DNA of 64,000 bases from an uncultured Pelosinus sp. (GTDB lineage: Bacteria > Bacillota > Negativicutes > UMGS1260). The notes beneath the pieces are model-generated. The model was given only the letters and a program-made list of their open reading frames with translations, was not told the origin of the DNA and made no database searches. Below are positions 32,330 to 41,881 of this stretch, piece by piece. The stretch lies in assembly GCA_900550105.1 (NCBI GenBank), contig URQW01000004.1, positions 31,291 to 95,290 of the forward strand. Reading direction: 5' to 3'. Both the position numbers and the translations under genes were made by a program. Positions within the stretch are counted from its first letter, which is position 1, and every line of letters begins with the position of its first letter.

Positions 32330-33703
32330 TTAGTCCTCCGTCTCTTGCTGTTGCTCAATAAAATCAATCTGCGCATCTGTCACTATAACGGCGCCATGCT
32401 GTCGACCGAAACGGTCTTGTCTATTTACTTTAAGAGAAAAACAGTCACTCACATGATGAACCACTGTATGATCCTCCATAGTTCCTTCATCAAGTCCAAT
32501 ACTGATAAAGTAGGTTCCAGGCCTTAGTCCTGGCAGCTTTAAGCAGTAGCGAATACAAAACGGCTCCGTCGACTCATGCAGGCACTGTACCTGCGTCAAG
32601 GCCGTATCGCTATTAAAATGAACAAGTGGCACACCTTTATCATTAAAGATGCCAAACCCAAAGAGCGGCTGATAAACTGGCTTTTGTACAGCAACTCTGG
32701 TATAGAGAGTCAATAGCTCATCACCTTGTAGATCCTGGCTGTCTTTCCCTTCCGGCAGAACCAGCGCCGCTGCGATAAAGCGCGTTGCTTCGCCGCCCAA
32801 AGCGGCAAAGGGAGAAAGGTCCAGCCAGTTTAAGCCTGTTTCTTTAGAAGTATCACTACAGTCGCCGGTCATAGCGCTCCCTGCTTCTCGCTGAGCTTCG
32901 CCGTTGCTTTCGCCTGTTACGGTTATTTCTTCTCGTTCACACGGTTCGGCTTTTTCTTCCGGCAATATGCCATGAATCATGAAATCCTCATAAAGTCTGG
33001 CTACTTTTTTCGGTTCGCCGCTTTGAAACAAGCGTCCGTCAGCCAGCCAAATGACGCGATTGCAAAAGGTGCGGACAGAGCGCATGTCATGAGAAACAAA
33101 CAAAATAGCTTTTGCTTTCGCCATAAGTTCTTTCATCTTGCGAATCGCCTTTTGCTGAAACCGCAAGTCACCAACAGCTAGTGCTTCATCAATAATCAGA
33201 ATTTCCGGCTCTACAGCAATAGCTACAGCAAAAGCCAGCCGGACGAACATCCCGCTGGAATAGGTTTTTACAGGTTGTTCAATAAATTGGCCAATATCGG
33301 CGAATTCCAAAATGGCATCAACCTTGCTGTCCATTTCTTCTTTCGTATAGCCCATAATCGTGCCATGAAAATAAATATTTTCCCGTCCCGTAAATTCTGG
33401 GTTAAAACCGGCTCCCAGTTCAAGCAGCGCTGATACGCGGCCTGTCATGTCAATTTGTCCGCTCGTGGGCGTCAAAACGCCTGTAAGCATTTTTAAAAGA
33501 GTTGATTTACCTGATCCATTGCGACCGATGATGCCTACCATTTCGCCTTTACGGATCGAAAAGGAGAGATCCTTTACAGCGAAAAATTCCTGATGGTACT
33601 GGCGTCCCAAGGGATGAAGCGACTCTTTTAGACGGTCAACTGGCTTATTATAGATTTTATAAGCTTTTGATAAATTTTTTACATCAATTACGACTTCATT
33701 CAT
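32330..33703 (-). CDS. wzt: Polysaccharide ABC exporter ATP-binding subunit with C-terminal carbohydrate-binding domain
   Basis: Energises export of the finished O-polysaccharide through Wzm. ATPase motifs: Walker A GRNGSGKS (60-67), signature YSSGM (148-152), Walker B ILIIDEALA (168-176) and the Wzt-typical NPEFTGRENIYFHG. After an acidic linker with Glu/Ser/Thr (about 245-290), residues about 290-457 form a beta-sandwich Wzt-C domain (TLYTRVAVQKPVYQPLFGFG, LPGLRPGTYFISIGL). In E. coli O9a-type systems this domain recognises the chain end capped by WbdD; the WbdD-like genes encoded upstream fit that model. It begins three bases after the upstream GT2 stop. Confidence 0.95.
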   Translation of the reverse strand: MNEVVIDVKNLSKAYKIYNKPVDRLKESLHPLGRQYHQEFFAVKDLSFSIRKGEMVGIIGRNGSGKSTLLKMLTGVLTPTSGQIDMTGRVSALLELGAGFNPEFTGRENIYFHGTIMGYTKEEMDSKVDAILEFADIGQFIEQPVKTYSSGMFVRLAFAVAIAVEPEILIIDEALAVGDLRFQQKAIRKMKELMAKAKAILFVSHDMRSVRTFCNRVIWLADGRLFQSGEPKKVARLYEDFMIHGILPEEKAEPCEREEITVTGESNGEAQREAGSAMTGDCSDTSKETGLNWLDLSPFAALGGEATRFIAAALVLPEGKDSQDLQGDELLTLYTRVAVQKPVYQPLFGFGIFNDKGVPLVHFNSDTALTQVQCLHESTEPFCIRYCLKLPGLRPGTYFISIGLDEGTMEDHTVVHHVSDCFSLKVNRQDRFGRQHGAVIVTDAQIDFIEQQQETED

Positions 33704-33706
33704 AAC

Positions 33707-34555
33707 TTAGCGTCTCCTCCAGGTCCAAAGACCAATCCAGCGGGATGTAATGCATAGGCGACTATAAGTCCGTTTAACGGAATCGCCGCTCACTAAGGCC
33801 TGTAAAAAACGCAGTGAGTGATAGCAAAGAGCGGCTGTAAATAGTCCAAAAATCGGCAAACTCCAATTTTTCCGGCAGAAACCGCCAAAACCAAGACCGT
33901 AGGAAAAGGCTTTCGCCGCAGCATCAGGTGCGCCTGGCGGATGATATACCGTAATCGACGGAACAAAAAACACTGCTTTTTGCGCTTTTAGCATTTGATA
34001 AATATAGTCAGCATCTTCGGCCGCGCCAAAATGAGCGCCAGCCCCAAGTTGCTCACAAAAAAACTGTTCGCTGTTCACTTCGCGCTTCACAAATAAGCCC
34101 ACGGAAGAAAACTTCGTATAAAAGTTCATGGTATGCAATTGAATCGGTTCTGTGGGCCACTGTCTGATAGAAGCGGCGCCGTCAGCCGTCTTCACTGCGC
34201 CAATAATAGCAGAAGCCTTGTCGTATTGAGCAAAAGCGGCGACGACGTTCCTAAGGGTCTGTGGATCATATTCACAATCATCATCAGGAAAGCCTACAAT
34301 CCGTCCGCTGCAAAGAGCTAATCCCTGATTACGGGCAAGTGAAAGTCCTCTTGTCGCCAACCTGATATACTGGATTGTCAGCCTCTCATGATACGGTATC
34401 AGCCGCTCTTGCAGTGCATCTGTTTCATTTTGGTCGACAATAATAAGCTCGACAGTTGCCAAGTCAAACTGGGATTTTAATAGACTTTGAATAAACAACT
34501 CCGGTTCTTCTAGTCGTCCCACTGTTGCCATCACTAAGGAAATTTCCTTGTTCAT
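33707..34555 (-). CDS. Family 2 glycosyltransferase
   Basis: Single-domain GT-A transferase of 282 residues. N-terminal ISLVMATVGRLEE, the strand LIIVDQNETDALQ, GLSLARNQGL and the metal-binding FPDDDCEY (DDD) are typical. The C-terminal part has AAEDADYIYQ as candidate catalytic Asp, then a basic hydrophobic tail (about 225-265) that may sit on the membrane. Its ATGA start overlaps the stop of the large kinase-GT gene, placing it in the O-antigen operon just upstream of wzt. Donor not identifiable. Confidence 0.85.
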   Translation of the reverse strand: MNKEISLVMATVGRLEEPELFIQSLLKSQFDLATVELIIVDQNETDALQERLIPYHERLTIQYIRLATRGLSLARNQGLALCSGRIVGFPDDDCEYDPQTLRNVVAAFAQYDKASAIIGAVKTADGAASIRQWPTEPIQLHTMNFYTKFSSVGLFVKREVNSEQFFCEQLGAGAHFGAAEDADYIYQMLKAQKAVFFVPSITVYHPPGAPDAAAKAFSYGLGFGGFCRKNWSLPIFGLFTAALCYHSLRFLQALVSGDSVKRTYSRLCITSRWIGLWTWRRR

Positions 34556-37284
34556 CCTTTTCGTCCCTGCACCAATTCTTGTACTTTACGGCGAATTTCT
34601 CTTTCAGACTGTCCCTTTAAACCCATAAATCCATAAACGTATTCGTCCTGAATAATGAGCTGATTCCTCTCGTAAAAATGCAGGAGCGACTGAACAAAAC
34701 CATCTTGCTTATACCGTGCTTGCATGTACTCTGTTTCTGTCTGAGCTTGCTTGGGATGATACATAATATGATGATGCACCACTTTGGCAGTGGGACAATT
34801 TACCATCGTTTTGCCTAGCCCTTTGATCTGCAGTGAAATATCGTTGTCTTCAAAGGCATTGACATAACCTGACGAGTAATCAAGCTCGTCAATGACCGAA
34901 CGCTTAAACAAAGTCGCCCCGCCCGGAACCCAGCCGCACTCATGCCATAAGGCAGTTTCAAGCTCAGTTTCGTCTTTGCCTGTATCAATCAATGAATAGA
35001 TAACGAAATCATCCTGAATCGCAAGCGCACCGCCATTAAACTGCAGCTTGCCGTCTGGAAATACCGTTTTGCAGCAGACAGCGCCAATAGCTACATCAGA
35101 TTCAGCCCGCACTAAAAGTTCTTCTACACAATGAGGCGTTACGAAGACATCATTGTCTAGCTGAATAATATAGTCACCATTGGCTAATTTCACAGCTTCC
35201 CGCCGACCGCCCGGACAGCCTAGATTTTGCGGCGAATAATGGACATGGACCTGTGCTTTCGTTTCAACATGCAGGCGCAAAAACTCTTTCGTTGCTTCGC
35301 TTGAAGCATTATCAAAAATAATAATTTCGTAAGGCGCCTTTACAGTTCGTTCGATTGCTTCGACGCACTCTAATGTCATTTCCTTTTTCTCAAAGGAAAG
35401 AACCACAAAAGATATGAGTTTATCAAAAGTTCCTGTAGCGATTGCCTGACGCAATTTTGCTTCCCGTCGAATAGCTGCCACGATTTTTTCGATTCGTGCT
35501 GCCGCTTCCTGGGTCGTCTGCTTGGCATGAATCCGGTGATGATAAACAGGCTCCGGCAAATAGCAAAAGGCCTTGTCGCCAAGATGAAAAGCCGTTTTAA
35601 GGGCTATATCGTAATCCTGGGCCCCGTCAAAGCGACTTTCATGAAGACCAATTGTCAGGAAAACATCGCGATGAATGATTTTCAAATGGCTTGTATACAT
35701 CCCAACAAGAAGTTCTTTAAAATATCTTTCTGTGGGGCGGCAGCGAAAGCTTTCTATCTCAGCCTGTTTTGTCGCCTCAAATTCATTCACACGATCTGTA
35801 TAGCCATACACAGCCGCTTCCGACTGATCGAGAGCTTGTACCAATTTGGCTACAGCCTGCTCATCAAGCCAGTCATCACAATCAAGAAAAGCAATCCACT
35901 GCCCTTTGGCGGCAATAATCGCTTCATTCATCGTAGCGCTGATGCCACTGTTTGCGGCTTTTTTAAACCAGCGAAAGCGAGGATTTCCCTCAAAAGACCG
36001 CAAAATGTCATAGACAGCGGCGTCAGTTGAGCAGTCATCAACAGCTAGTACTTCTAAATTTTCATAGCTTTGTGCTAAAGCGCTTTCGATACAGCGTTGT
36101 AAGTATTCGGCGTTATTGTAAACCGGAATAGTGACCGTAACAAGAGCCTGCTTTTCCCGATGATAAAGCAAACGTTTCGTCTGGTCAGGGAGGTCACCTT
36201 GACTATCTAGTTCCCGTGAAAGACGCTCGCGGCTTTTTGTAAATAATGAAGCAATTTCACCGCGCAATAATTTCTTGCCCGCCTTCTTTGCATTGTCCAA
36301 GGTCAGTAAGGAGCTGAGTCGCAATAGCGGAATCCGTTTTGCAGCCTGCTCGAAAGTAAAATCACCTGTAAAGAGTTTGCCAAGTCGCACAAGCCGTCGA
36401 TATTTATCAAGGCTCGCAAGTCTCGCATCAAGCTGAGTACCCCAGGCTGCAAGTTCTTCAATGCGGGCTTCTTTCTCGCGAATCACTGCATCGAGTGAAT
36501 TGCCCCAAGCTAATAATTCCGGGACACGCTGGCTATTGGCATAAATATCCTGAAACGATTCATAGCCTTTTAGATACTGAGAGGCATAACAATAAGGTTT
36601 GGTTTTGCCATGAACATAATTTTGAAACCCTTGTTCCATTCTATTAAAAGCAGCTAGCTGAGCATGATCCATCTGGAGCTGATCATAAATTTCATCAAGA
36701 GTCATAAAGCCAGAAAAATAGTCTCGATATTTATGATAGAACACTTCCAGACTGCGATACAAAATAAAGTTAATAGGCATATTGGGAAAAACCCATTCAT
36801 AGTCAATGATTGTTGGCAAATCGTTGTCTGACCAAAACACATTCTCAAAAATCAGGTCTATGTCTGCTGTTTCAAGACAGGGGACTGCCTCAAGAGTGAC
36901 CTTTGAATCAAAGGGATTGATGACATCTAGGGTCTTTAAGGGACTTAGGCTCGCAAGCCAAGACCGATACTGGTTTAATAGCTGCCAAAAAGCAGTTTTA
37001 TCTTTTTGCCGCAGCGTTTTTGCTAATTCACTATCAAAGGAAAGTCCCTGCACATATTCAAAGAAAATCGCCTGATTTTTCAGCTCGGCAGTAGCAATTT
37101 TGACATTTTGATAGGTCAAGTTCAATTGCTGATAATTTGTATAAAGAGTCTGTATATGCTCTTTTGCCTGCTCACAAAGCGCTTTTTTTCGCACATGTTT
37201 CATGCCATTTTCTTCACACACAGCCGTTTCGGTCTGAAACTTTGGCAATCGTTCTCGGTTATATTTCGCATATAGTATTCGCAT
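34552..37284 (-). CDS. WbdD-like kinase domain, coiled coil and two GT2 domains (910 aa)
   Basis: N-terminal region (about 1-240) resembles the kinase part of WbdD-type chain terminators: LPKFQTET, then the catalytic-loop-like DLIFEN (Asp143, Asn148) and the metal-binding-like IIDYEWVFP (Asp161). Residues about 255-300 form a short coiled coil with two similar segments (ELLAWGNSLDAVIREKEARI and ELAAWGTQLDARL). A first GT2 domain starts near residue 390 (VTVTIPVYNNAEYL, LAVDDCSTD, AFLDCDDW), a second near 640 (SFVVLSFEKKEMTLECV, IIFDNASSE, IQLDNDV). The ATG at 37284 has GGAGAA six bases upstream and follows the methyltransferase gene by nine bases. Probably phosphorylates the chain end and adds sugars; this is inference. 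Confidence 0.75.
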   Translation of the reverse strand: MRILYAKYNRERLPKFQTETAVCEENGMKHVRKKALCEQAKEHIQTLYTNYQQLNLTYQNVKIATAELKNQAIFFEYVQGLSFDSELAKTLRQKDKTAFWQLLNQYRSWLASLSPLKTLDVINPFDSKVTLEAVPCLETADIDLIFENVFWSDNDLPTIIDYEWVFPNMPINFILYRSLEVFYHKYRDYFSGFMTLDEIYDQLQMDHAQLAAFNRMEQGFQNYVHGKTKPYCYASQYLKGYESFQDIYANSQRVPELLAWGNSLDAVIREKEARIEELAAWGTQLDARLASLDKYRRLVRLGKLFTGDFTFEQAAKRIPLLRLSSLLTLDNAKKAGKKLLRGEIASLFTKSRERLSRELDSQGDLPDQTKRLLYHREKQALVTVTIPVYNNAEYLQRCIESALAQSYENLEVLAVDDCSTDAAVYDILRSFEGNPRFRWFKKAANSGISATMNEAIIAAKGQWIAFLDCDDWLDEQAVAKLVQALDQSEAAVYGYTDRVNEFEATKQAEIESFRCRPTERYFKELLVGMYTSHLKIIHRDVFLTIGLHESRFDGAQDYDIALKTAFHLGDKAFCYLPEPVYHHRIHAKQTTQEAAARIEKIVAAIRREAKLRQAIATGTFDKLISFVVLSFEKKEMTLECVEAIERTVKAPYEIIIFDNASSEATKEFLRLHVETKAQVHVHYSPQNLGCPGGRREAVKLANGDYIIQLDNDVFVTPHCVEELLVRAESDVAIGAVCCKTVFPDGKLQFNGGALAIQDDFVIYSLIDTGKDETELETALWHECGWVPGGATLFKRSVIDELDYSSGYVNAFEDNDISLQIKGLGKTMVNCPTAKVVHHHIMYHPKQAQTETEYMQARYKQDGFVQSLLHFYERNQLIIQDEYVYGFMGLKGQSEREIRRKVQELVQGRKG

Positions 37285-37293
37285 TTTATTCTC

Positions 37294-38220
37294 CTATTGT
37301 GCAAAAATCAGAAATGAGTTGGCAAAGAACTCAAACTGGTTATTTTCTATCAGGCCGTCGTAAACGAGATCTTCGCGAAACAAAGCAATCCGGTCTTGAT
37401 CATAATTAGGAGTCATGGCGTCAAGCTGTCCGACTTTGGGCAGTTGGGCCTGCGAGTACACTTCTTTAGGCAGTTTATAGTCTGGCACTGGATAGTAATA
37501 ATCTATATTAGTAAACCCAGCCTGCTGCAATAACGCTTGAAGCTCAGGTCGCCCAAAGGTCGCAATTCCCTGCGATGTAGGATACCCTTCCACCCCTTCG
37601 AAAGGCTTACCAGTATGGTCTTCCGCTGCTCCGGCCCAATATTTAAGGCCAAATTTATTTTCAATAGCTAAAATAAGTTTACCCTGGGGCTTCAACATTT
37701 TTCTTACAGTTACCAAAAAATCTAAATAGGGCTGACGAGACGGCGTAAATTTACCAGCATACTCTAGTACGCCAATCAGTGTAATATAATCAAATTGCTC
37801 TGTAAAATTTATTTTTTGCAGATCTCCTACTAAGATCGTCAGATTCTTGCACTGTTGATGACGCTGCGCTGTAATTTCTGCTCTTGTCTTGGAAAGTTCG
37901 ACCGCAACAACATCCTTCACTTTTTCACAGAAAAGACCAGTCAAAGCCCCACAGCCTGCACCGATTTCCAAAAGCTTCGCCTCAGGCGAAAAGTCATACC
38001 ATTCTAATAAGTTGCGCCTAGCTGGGCTAAAGTGACACAGGAAAGGCCAGTCTCGTTTTTGTCCAAGCACGTGGGTCCAATCCGGTGATTCTTTGGCAAG
38101 TCGAAGCATTTCTTGCTCGACAAGGCCGTCACTGTAAAGATCAAATCCTTCATAGGCTCTATAATCCATAACAACCTGCCCGATTTTTTGACAGGCTGGT
38201 TCGTTTGTGTGCGTTTTCAT
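37294..38220 (-). CDS. SAM methyltransferase, WbdD-like chain-terminating type
   Basis: Rossmann methyltransferase of 308 residues: WPFLCHFSPARRNLL, motif I LLEIGAGCGALTGLF, acidic VVAVELSKTRAEI, DYITLIGVLEYAGKF, then LKPQGKLILAIENKFGLKYW and a C-terminal NSFLIFAQ end. In related proteins this domain is fused to a kinase domain; here the frame stops at 37294 and the kinase part starts anew at 37284 with its own ribosome binding site, so the two are a split pair. Predicted to methylate the phosphate added to the non-reducing end of the O-polysaccharide. It lies between wzm and the kinase-GT gene. Confidence 0.82.
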   Translation of the reverse strand: MKTHTNEPACQKIGQVVMDYRAYEGFDLYSDGLVEQEMLRLAKESPDWTHVLGQKRDWPFLCHFSPARRNLLEWYDFSPEAKLLEIGAGCGALTGLFCEKVKDVVAVELSKTRAEITAQRHQQCKNLTILVGDLQKINFTEQFDYITLIGVLEYAGKFTPSRQPYLDFLVTVRKMLKPQGKLILAIENKFGLKYWAGAAEDHTGKPFEGVEGYPTSQGIATFGRPELQALLQQAGFTNIDYYYPVPDYKLPKEVYSQAQLPKVGQLDAMTPNYDQDRIALFREDLVYDGLIENNQFEFFANSFLIFAQ

Positions 38221-38252
38221 GAGTGCCTTCCTATCTATCCCTAGAGATATTT

Positions 38253-39065
38253 TTACAATACATCGGCAAAATGCGGCCGCAGCCGTTTAAAAACAAAAAT
38301 CCCTAACAAAAACATAGCGCCTGTAAACGTCCAAAAGTACAAAGTTAAGGACATATTTTCCCAAAACCATTTATGATAGACAAAACAATCCCGATAGCCT
38401 TCCGTAAGATAATACACAGGATTTAAGACTAATAAAGAATGATACCGAGCGGGAATTGTTTTTAATGACCAGAGAATCGGCGTCATCCAAAAGAGGAACT
38501 GCAACATCATCGTAATAAATTGACTAACATCACGTAAAAAAACAACTATGGCGGAAGTTAGCCAGGAAAAACCCAGCACAAAAATCAAGGATGCAAACAA
38601 ATAATAGACTACTTGAAGCGCATACAGATCGGGCTTATAGCCATAAATAAGAAACATAGAAACTAAAAAAATGAGAAAGAAAAAATGCACAAATAAAGCA
38701 GATAAAACCTTGATAACAGGAAGTACATGAACAGGAAAAACAACCTTTTTGACGAGATAACTGCTTTCAAGCACGGAATTAGCAGCAGAAGACATGCTGT
38801 CAGAAAGGAAAAACCATGCAAGCATTCCTGGTAAAAACCACAAGATAAAAGGATAATTATCAACTGGCATCGATTTAAACCCGACTTCAAAGACAAACCA
38901 AAAAATAAGTACGGTAATCGTCGGTTGAATAAATGCCCAAAGAATCCCCAAATAGGACCCTAAATATCTTGTTTGCAAATCTTTTTTTGTTAATTCCAAG
39001 ATTAAGGAACGATTTTGGCTAATATCCCAAAGAAAAGCTCCTAGCTGTTTGATAAAGTTCACCAA
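38253..39065 (-). CDS. wzm: Polysaccharide ABC exporter permease
   Basis: ABC-2 type inner-membrane permease for lipid-linked O-polysaccharide. Six hydrophobic segments are visible, and the N-terminus (LILELTKKDLQTRYLGSYLG, then WAFIQPTITVLIFW) is the classic Wzm/TagG cytoplasmic entry region. Length of 270 is normal. The start is TTG (39065) with AGGAG about six bases upstream; a GTG follows immediately. It pairs with wzt at 32330, separated by the chain-terminator and GT genes, an arrangement seen in wbd-type O-antigen loci. It begins 23 bases after rmlD. Confidence 0.94.
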   Translation of the reverse strand: MVNFIKQLGAFLWDISQNRSLILELTKKDLQTRYLGSYLGILWAFIQPTITVLIFWFVFEVGFKSMPVDNYPFILWFLPGMLAWFFLSDSMSSAANSVLESSYLVKKVVFPVHVLPVIKVLSALFVHFFFLIFLVSMFLIYGYKPDLYALQVVYYLFASLIFVLGFSWLTSAIVVFLRDVSQFITMMLQFLFWMTPILWSLKTIPARYHSLLVLNPVYYLTEGYRDCFVYHKWFWENMSLTLYFWTFTGAMFLLGIFVFKRLRPHFADVL

Positions 39066-39088
39066 CGGCAGCTCCTATCGCTATAAAA

Positions 39089-39937
39089 TCAAAAAGTTTC
39101 TTGCTCTGCAATATATTCTTGCAAAGCCTCTTCCCAATTACGCATATCGTGACCAAGTACTACACGTAAAAGGTTGTTCTGTAACGGCGAATAGGGAGGC
39201 CGCGGCGCCGGACGATTCAGTTCTGCCGTCGTCTGCGGCAAGACCTGTATTTGCTGATTGCCGCTGAGTTCAAAGATTTTCTTCGCAAAATCAAACCATG
39301 TGGTAATTCCCTGATTCACGGCATGATAGGTACCATAGGCGTCTGTTGCCACTAGCGCGATAATCGCCTCAGCTAAGTCTACCGTCGACGTAGGACAGCC
39401 AAACTGGTCATTCACTACTTTCAAAACATCTCGTTCTTTGCCTAAACGTAGCATCGTACGGACAAAATTATTGCCATCGCCGTACAGCCAAGATGTTCTC
39501 ACAATGTAAGAACGAGCAACGATTTGCCGGGTAATCTGCTCACCAGCAAATTTACTTCGTCCATAAATCCCCTGCGGGTTTGTCTGATCATATTCATCAT
39601 AAGCCCGTCCTAAAGAACCATCAAAAACATAATCCGTACTAACATACAGAAGTTTAGCGCCAGTTTTCAGACAAGCCGCCGCGACGTTCTGCGTACCAAT
39701 AGCATTAATCTGAAAAGCCTCGTTTCGTACTTTCTCTGCTTCATCAACATTTGTATAAGCAGCGGCCTGAATCACCGCATCAGGCATATACTCCTTAATA
39801 ACCTGCAAAGTCTGTGCTGCATTGGTAATATCGAGTTCTTGTCTAGACGCTGCAAAAAAGGCAATATCCGTTTTTTTCAGTTGCCGCACTAATTCTCGCC
39901 CAAGCTGCCCCTGGGCACCCGTAATTAACAATTTCAT
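39089..39937 (-). CDS. rmlD: dTDP-4-dehydrorhamnose reductase
   Basis: Final step to dTDP-L-rhamnose, NAD(P)H-dependent. It is an extended SDR: ITGAQGQLGRELV at the N-terminus for cofactor binding, AAAYTNVDEAE, STDYVFDG, and the catalytic YGRSKFAGEQ (Tyr-x-x-x-Lys). RTSWLYGDGNNFVRTMLRL is family-typical. Length of 282 is normal. It follows rmlB by nine bases in the order rmlA-rmlB-rmlD; rmlC is not here but at 14921-15478. dTDP-rhamnose would feed the GT2 enzymes of the O-antigen cluster. Confidence 0.95.
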   Translation of the reverse strand: MKLLITGAQGQLGRELVRQLKKTDIAFFAASRQELDITNAAQTLQVIKEYMPDAVIQAAAYTNVDEAEKVRNEAFQINAIGTQNVAAACLKTGAKLLYVSTDYVFDGSLGRAYDEYDQTNPQGIYGRSKFAGEQITRQIVARSYIVRTSWLYGDGNNFVRTMLRLGKERDVLKVVNDQFGCPTSTVDLAEAIIALVATDAYGTYHAVNQGITTWFDFAKKIFELSGNQQIQVLPQTTAELNRPAPRPPYSPLQNNLLRVVLGHDMRNWEEALQEYIAEQETF

Positions 39938-39946
39938 AAACTTCTC

Positions 39947-40957
39947 CTACCGATTTTTATACATTCTCTCATAATAGCCCTGATATTCGCCGGATTTAAT
40001 ATTTTTCCACCAAGCTTGATGATTCACATACCACTTAACAGTTTCTTCTATTCCTGTTTCAAAAGTATATTGAGGTTCCCAGCCTAGTTCACTTCTGAGT
40101 TTTGTCGCATCAATGGCGTAGCGCCGATCATGACCCAAGCGATCAGTTACGTGACGAATTAACGTTTCCGGCTTTTTCAGTTGCTGTAAAATACTTTGTA
40201 CAATATATAAATTGGTTCTTTCGTTATGACCGCCGATATTATATACTTCCCCTAATTTTCCTTGATGTAGTACCAAATCAATGGCACGACAATGATCCAA
40301 TACATGCAACCAATCTCTAACCTGCTGACCATCGCCATATACAGGTATCTCTTTGTCCTCCATGGCATTCGTAATTACAAGCGGTATGAGTTTTTCAGGA
40401 AAGTGATAGGGACCGTAATTATTAGAACAACGCGTAATGTTGACTGGCAGACCATATGTTTCGTGATAAGCCCGTACAAGAAAGTCAGCCCCAGCTTTGC
40501 TTGCCGAATAGGGACTATTCGGCGCCAGCGGCGTTGTCTCACAAAAAAAGCCTGTAGCTCCCAGCGTACCGTATACTTCGTCTGTGGAAACCTGCAGGTA
40601 TTTTTTTATGCTGTATTTTTTTGCCGCGTTGAGCAGATTTTGCGTCCCCATAATGTTGGTTCGGACAAAAAGATTTGGATCTTCTATGCTCCGGTCCACA
40701 TGGGATTCCGCTGCGAAATTGACAATAGCGTCAACTCCCTGGTTCATAACGGCTTCAATATCCGAAGGAACCGTAATATCAGCTTTTATGAAATGATAGC
40801 GCGAATTTTGGCTTACATCTGCTAAATTTTCCAGATTGCCGGCATAAGTTAAGGCATCAAGATTAAATATTTCATAATCGCTATGATTTTCCAACATATA
40901 GCGGACGAAGTTACTGCCAATGAAACCAGCTCCGCCTGTAACTAAGATCTTCTGCAT
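39947..40957 (-). CDS. rmlB: dTDP-glucose 4,6-dehydratase
   Basis: Converts dTDP-glucose to dTDP-4-keto-6-deoxyglucose. SDR motifs: ILVTGGAGFIGSNFVRYML, NLDALTYAGNLENL, NFAAESHVDRSI, STDEVYG and the catalytic YSASKAGADFLV (Tyr-x-x-x-Lys). The frame is open to 41008, overlapping rmlA, but the best start is the ATG of MQKILVTGG at 40957, with AGAGG nine bases upstream and just after the rmlA stop. That gives 336 residues, normal for RmlB. Confidence 0.95.
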   Translation of the reverse strand: MQKILVTGGAGFIGSNFVRYMLENHSDYEIFNLDALTYAGNLENLADVSQNSRYHFIKADITVPSDIEAVMNQGVDAIVNFAAESHVDRSIEDPNLFVRTNIMGTQNLLNAAKKYSIKKYLQVSTDEVYGTLGATGFFCETTPLAPNSPYSASKAGADFLVRAYHETYGLPVNITRCSNNYGPYHFPEKLIPLVITNAMEDKEIPVYGDGQQVRDWLHVLDHCRAIDLVLHQGKLGEVYNIGGHNERTNLYIVQSILQQLKKPETLIRHVTDRLGHDRRYAIDATKLRSELGWEPQYTFETGIEETVKWYVNHQAWWKNIKSGEYQGYYERMYKNR

Positions 40958-40970
40958 CTGACTCATCCTC

Positions 40971-41846
40971 TCAAATCCCTTTTGCAACTTGCAGCAAGTA
41001 CTGACCATAATTATTCTTTTTGAGGGGTTCTGCTAGTTGCATTAAGTGCTCAGCATCTATATAGCCCATACGGTAAGCGATCTCTTCCGGACAAGCTACT
41101 TTCAGACCCTGCCGTTGTTCAATCGTCTGCACAAAATTGGATGCCTGCAACAACGAATCATGCGTACCTGTATCGAGCCAAGCGTAGCCTCGCCCCAGCT
41201 TTTCTACTTTAAGCTGCTTATTGGCAAGATATACTTTATTTACATCGGTAATTTCCAGTTCGCCGCGAGCAGAAGGCTTTAAACTTTTTGCAATTTCAAC
41301 GACCTGATTATCATAAAAATAAAGTCCAGTTACCGCATAATTGGACTGAGGACGAAGGGGTTTTTCTTCTAAACTCACAGCTTGTCCTGCTTCATCAAAA
41401 GCAACCACGCCATAACTTTCAGGATTCTTCACCCAATAGGCAAATACGGTCGCTCCGTTTTCCTGGCTTGCCGCATGCTGCACATATTTAGCCAAACGAT
41501 TGCCATAAAAGACATTGTCTCCCAAAATCAAAGAGCAACTATCGGGGCCAATAAAAGTTTCCCCAATTAAAAAGGCCTGTGCTAAACCATCAGGACTTGG
41601 CTGCACAGCATATTGTATGTTAAGGCCCCACTGACTACCATCACTCAAAAGTCTTTGAAAGCCCTGACTATCCTGCGGCGTAGTGATGATTAAGATATCA
41701 CGAATCCCAGCAAGCATTAAAGTGCAAAGGGGATAATAGATCATAGGTTTATCGTAAATTGGCATCATCTGCTTACTAATTACACAGGTAAGCGGATGCA
41801 GCCTCGTTCCGGAACCGCCTGCTAGAATAATTCCTTTCTTAATCAA
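40971..41846 (-). CDS. rmlA: Glucose-1-phosphate thymidylyltransferase
   Basis: First step of the dTDP-rhamnose pathway: glucose-1-phosphate and dTTP give dTDP-glucose. It shows [14 protein letters not shown], the [16 protein letters not shown] signature, ILGDNVFYG, and [20 protein letters not shown], all diagnostic of RmlA. Length of 291 is normal. The start codon is TTG at 41846, with GAGG eight bases upstream. It starts 35 bases after the WbaP-type transferase stop codon. Confidence 0.96.
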   Translation of the reverse strand: MIKKGIILAGGSGTRLHPLTCVISKQMMPIYDKPMIYYPLCTLMLAGIRDILIITTPQDSQGFQRLLSDGSQWGLNIQYAVQPSPDGLAQAFLIGETFIGPDSCSLILGDNVFYGNRLAKYVQHAASQENGATVFAYWVKNPESYGVVAFDEAGQAVSLEEKPLRPQSNYAVTGLYFYDNQVVEIAKSLKPSARGELEITDVNKVYLANKQLKVEKLGRGYAWLDTGTHDSLLQASNFVQTIEQRQGLKVACPEEIAYRMGYIDAEHLMQLAEPLKKNNYGQYLLQVAKGI

Positions 41847-41881
41847 ACAACTCGCCTCATTTCTCTAAGGTCACCGCAGTA

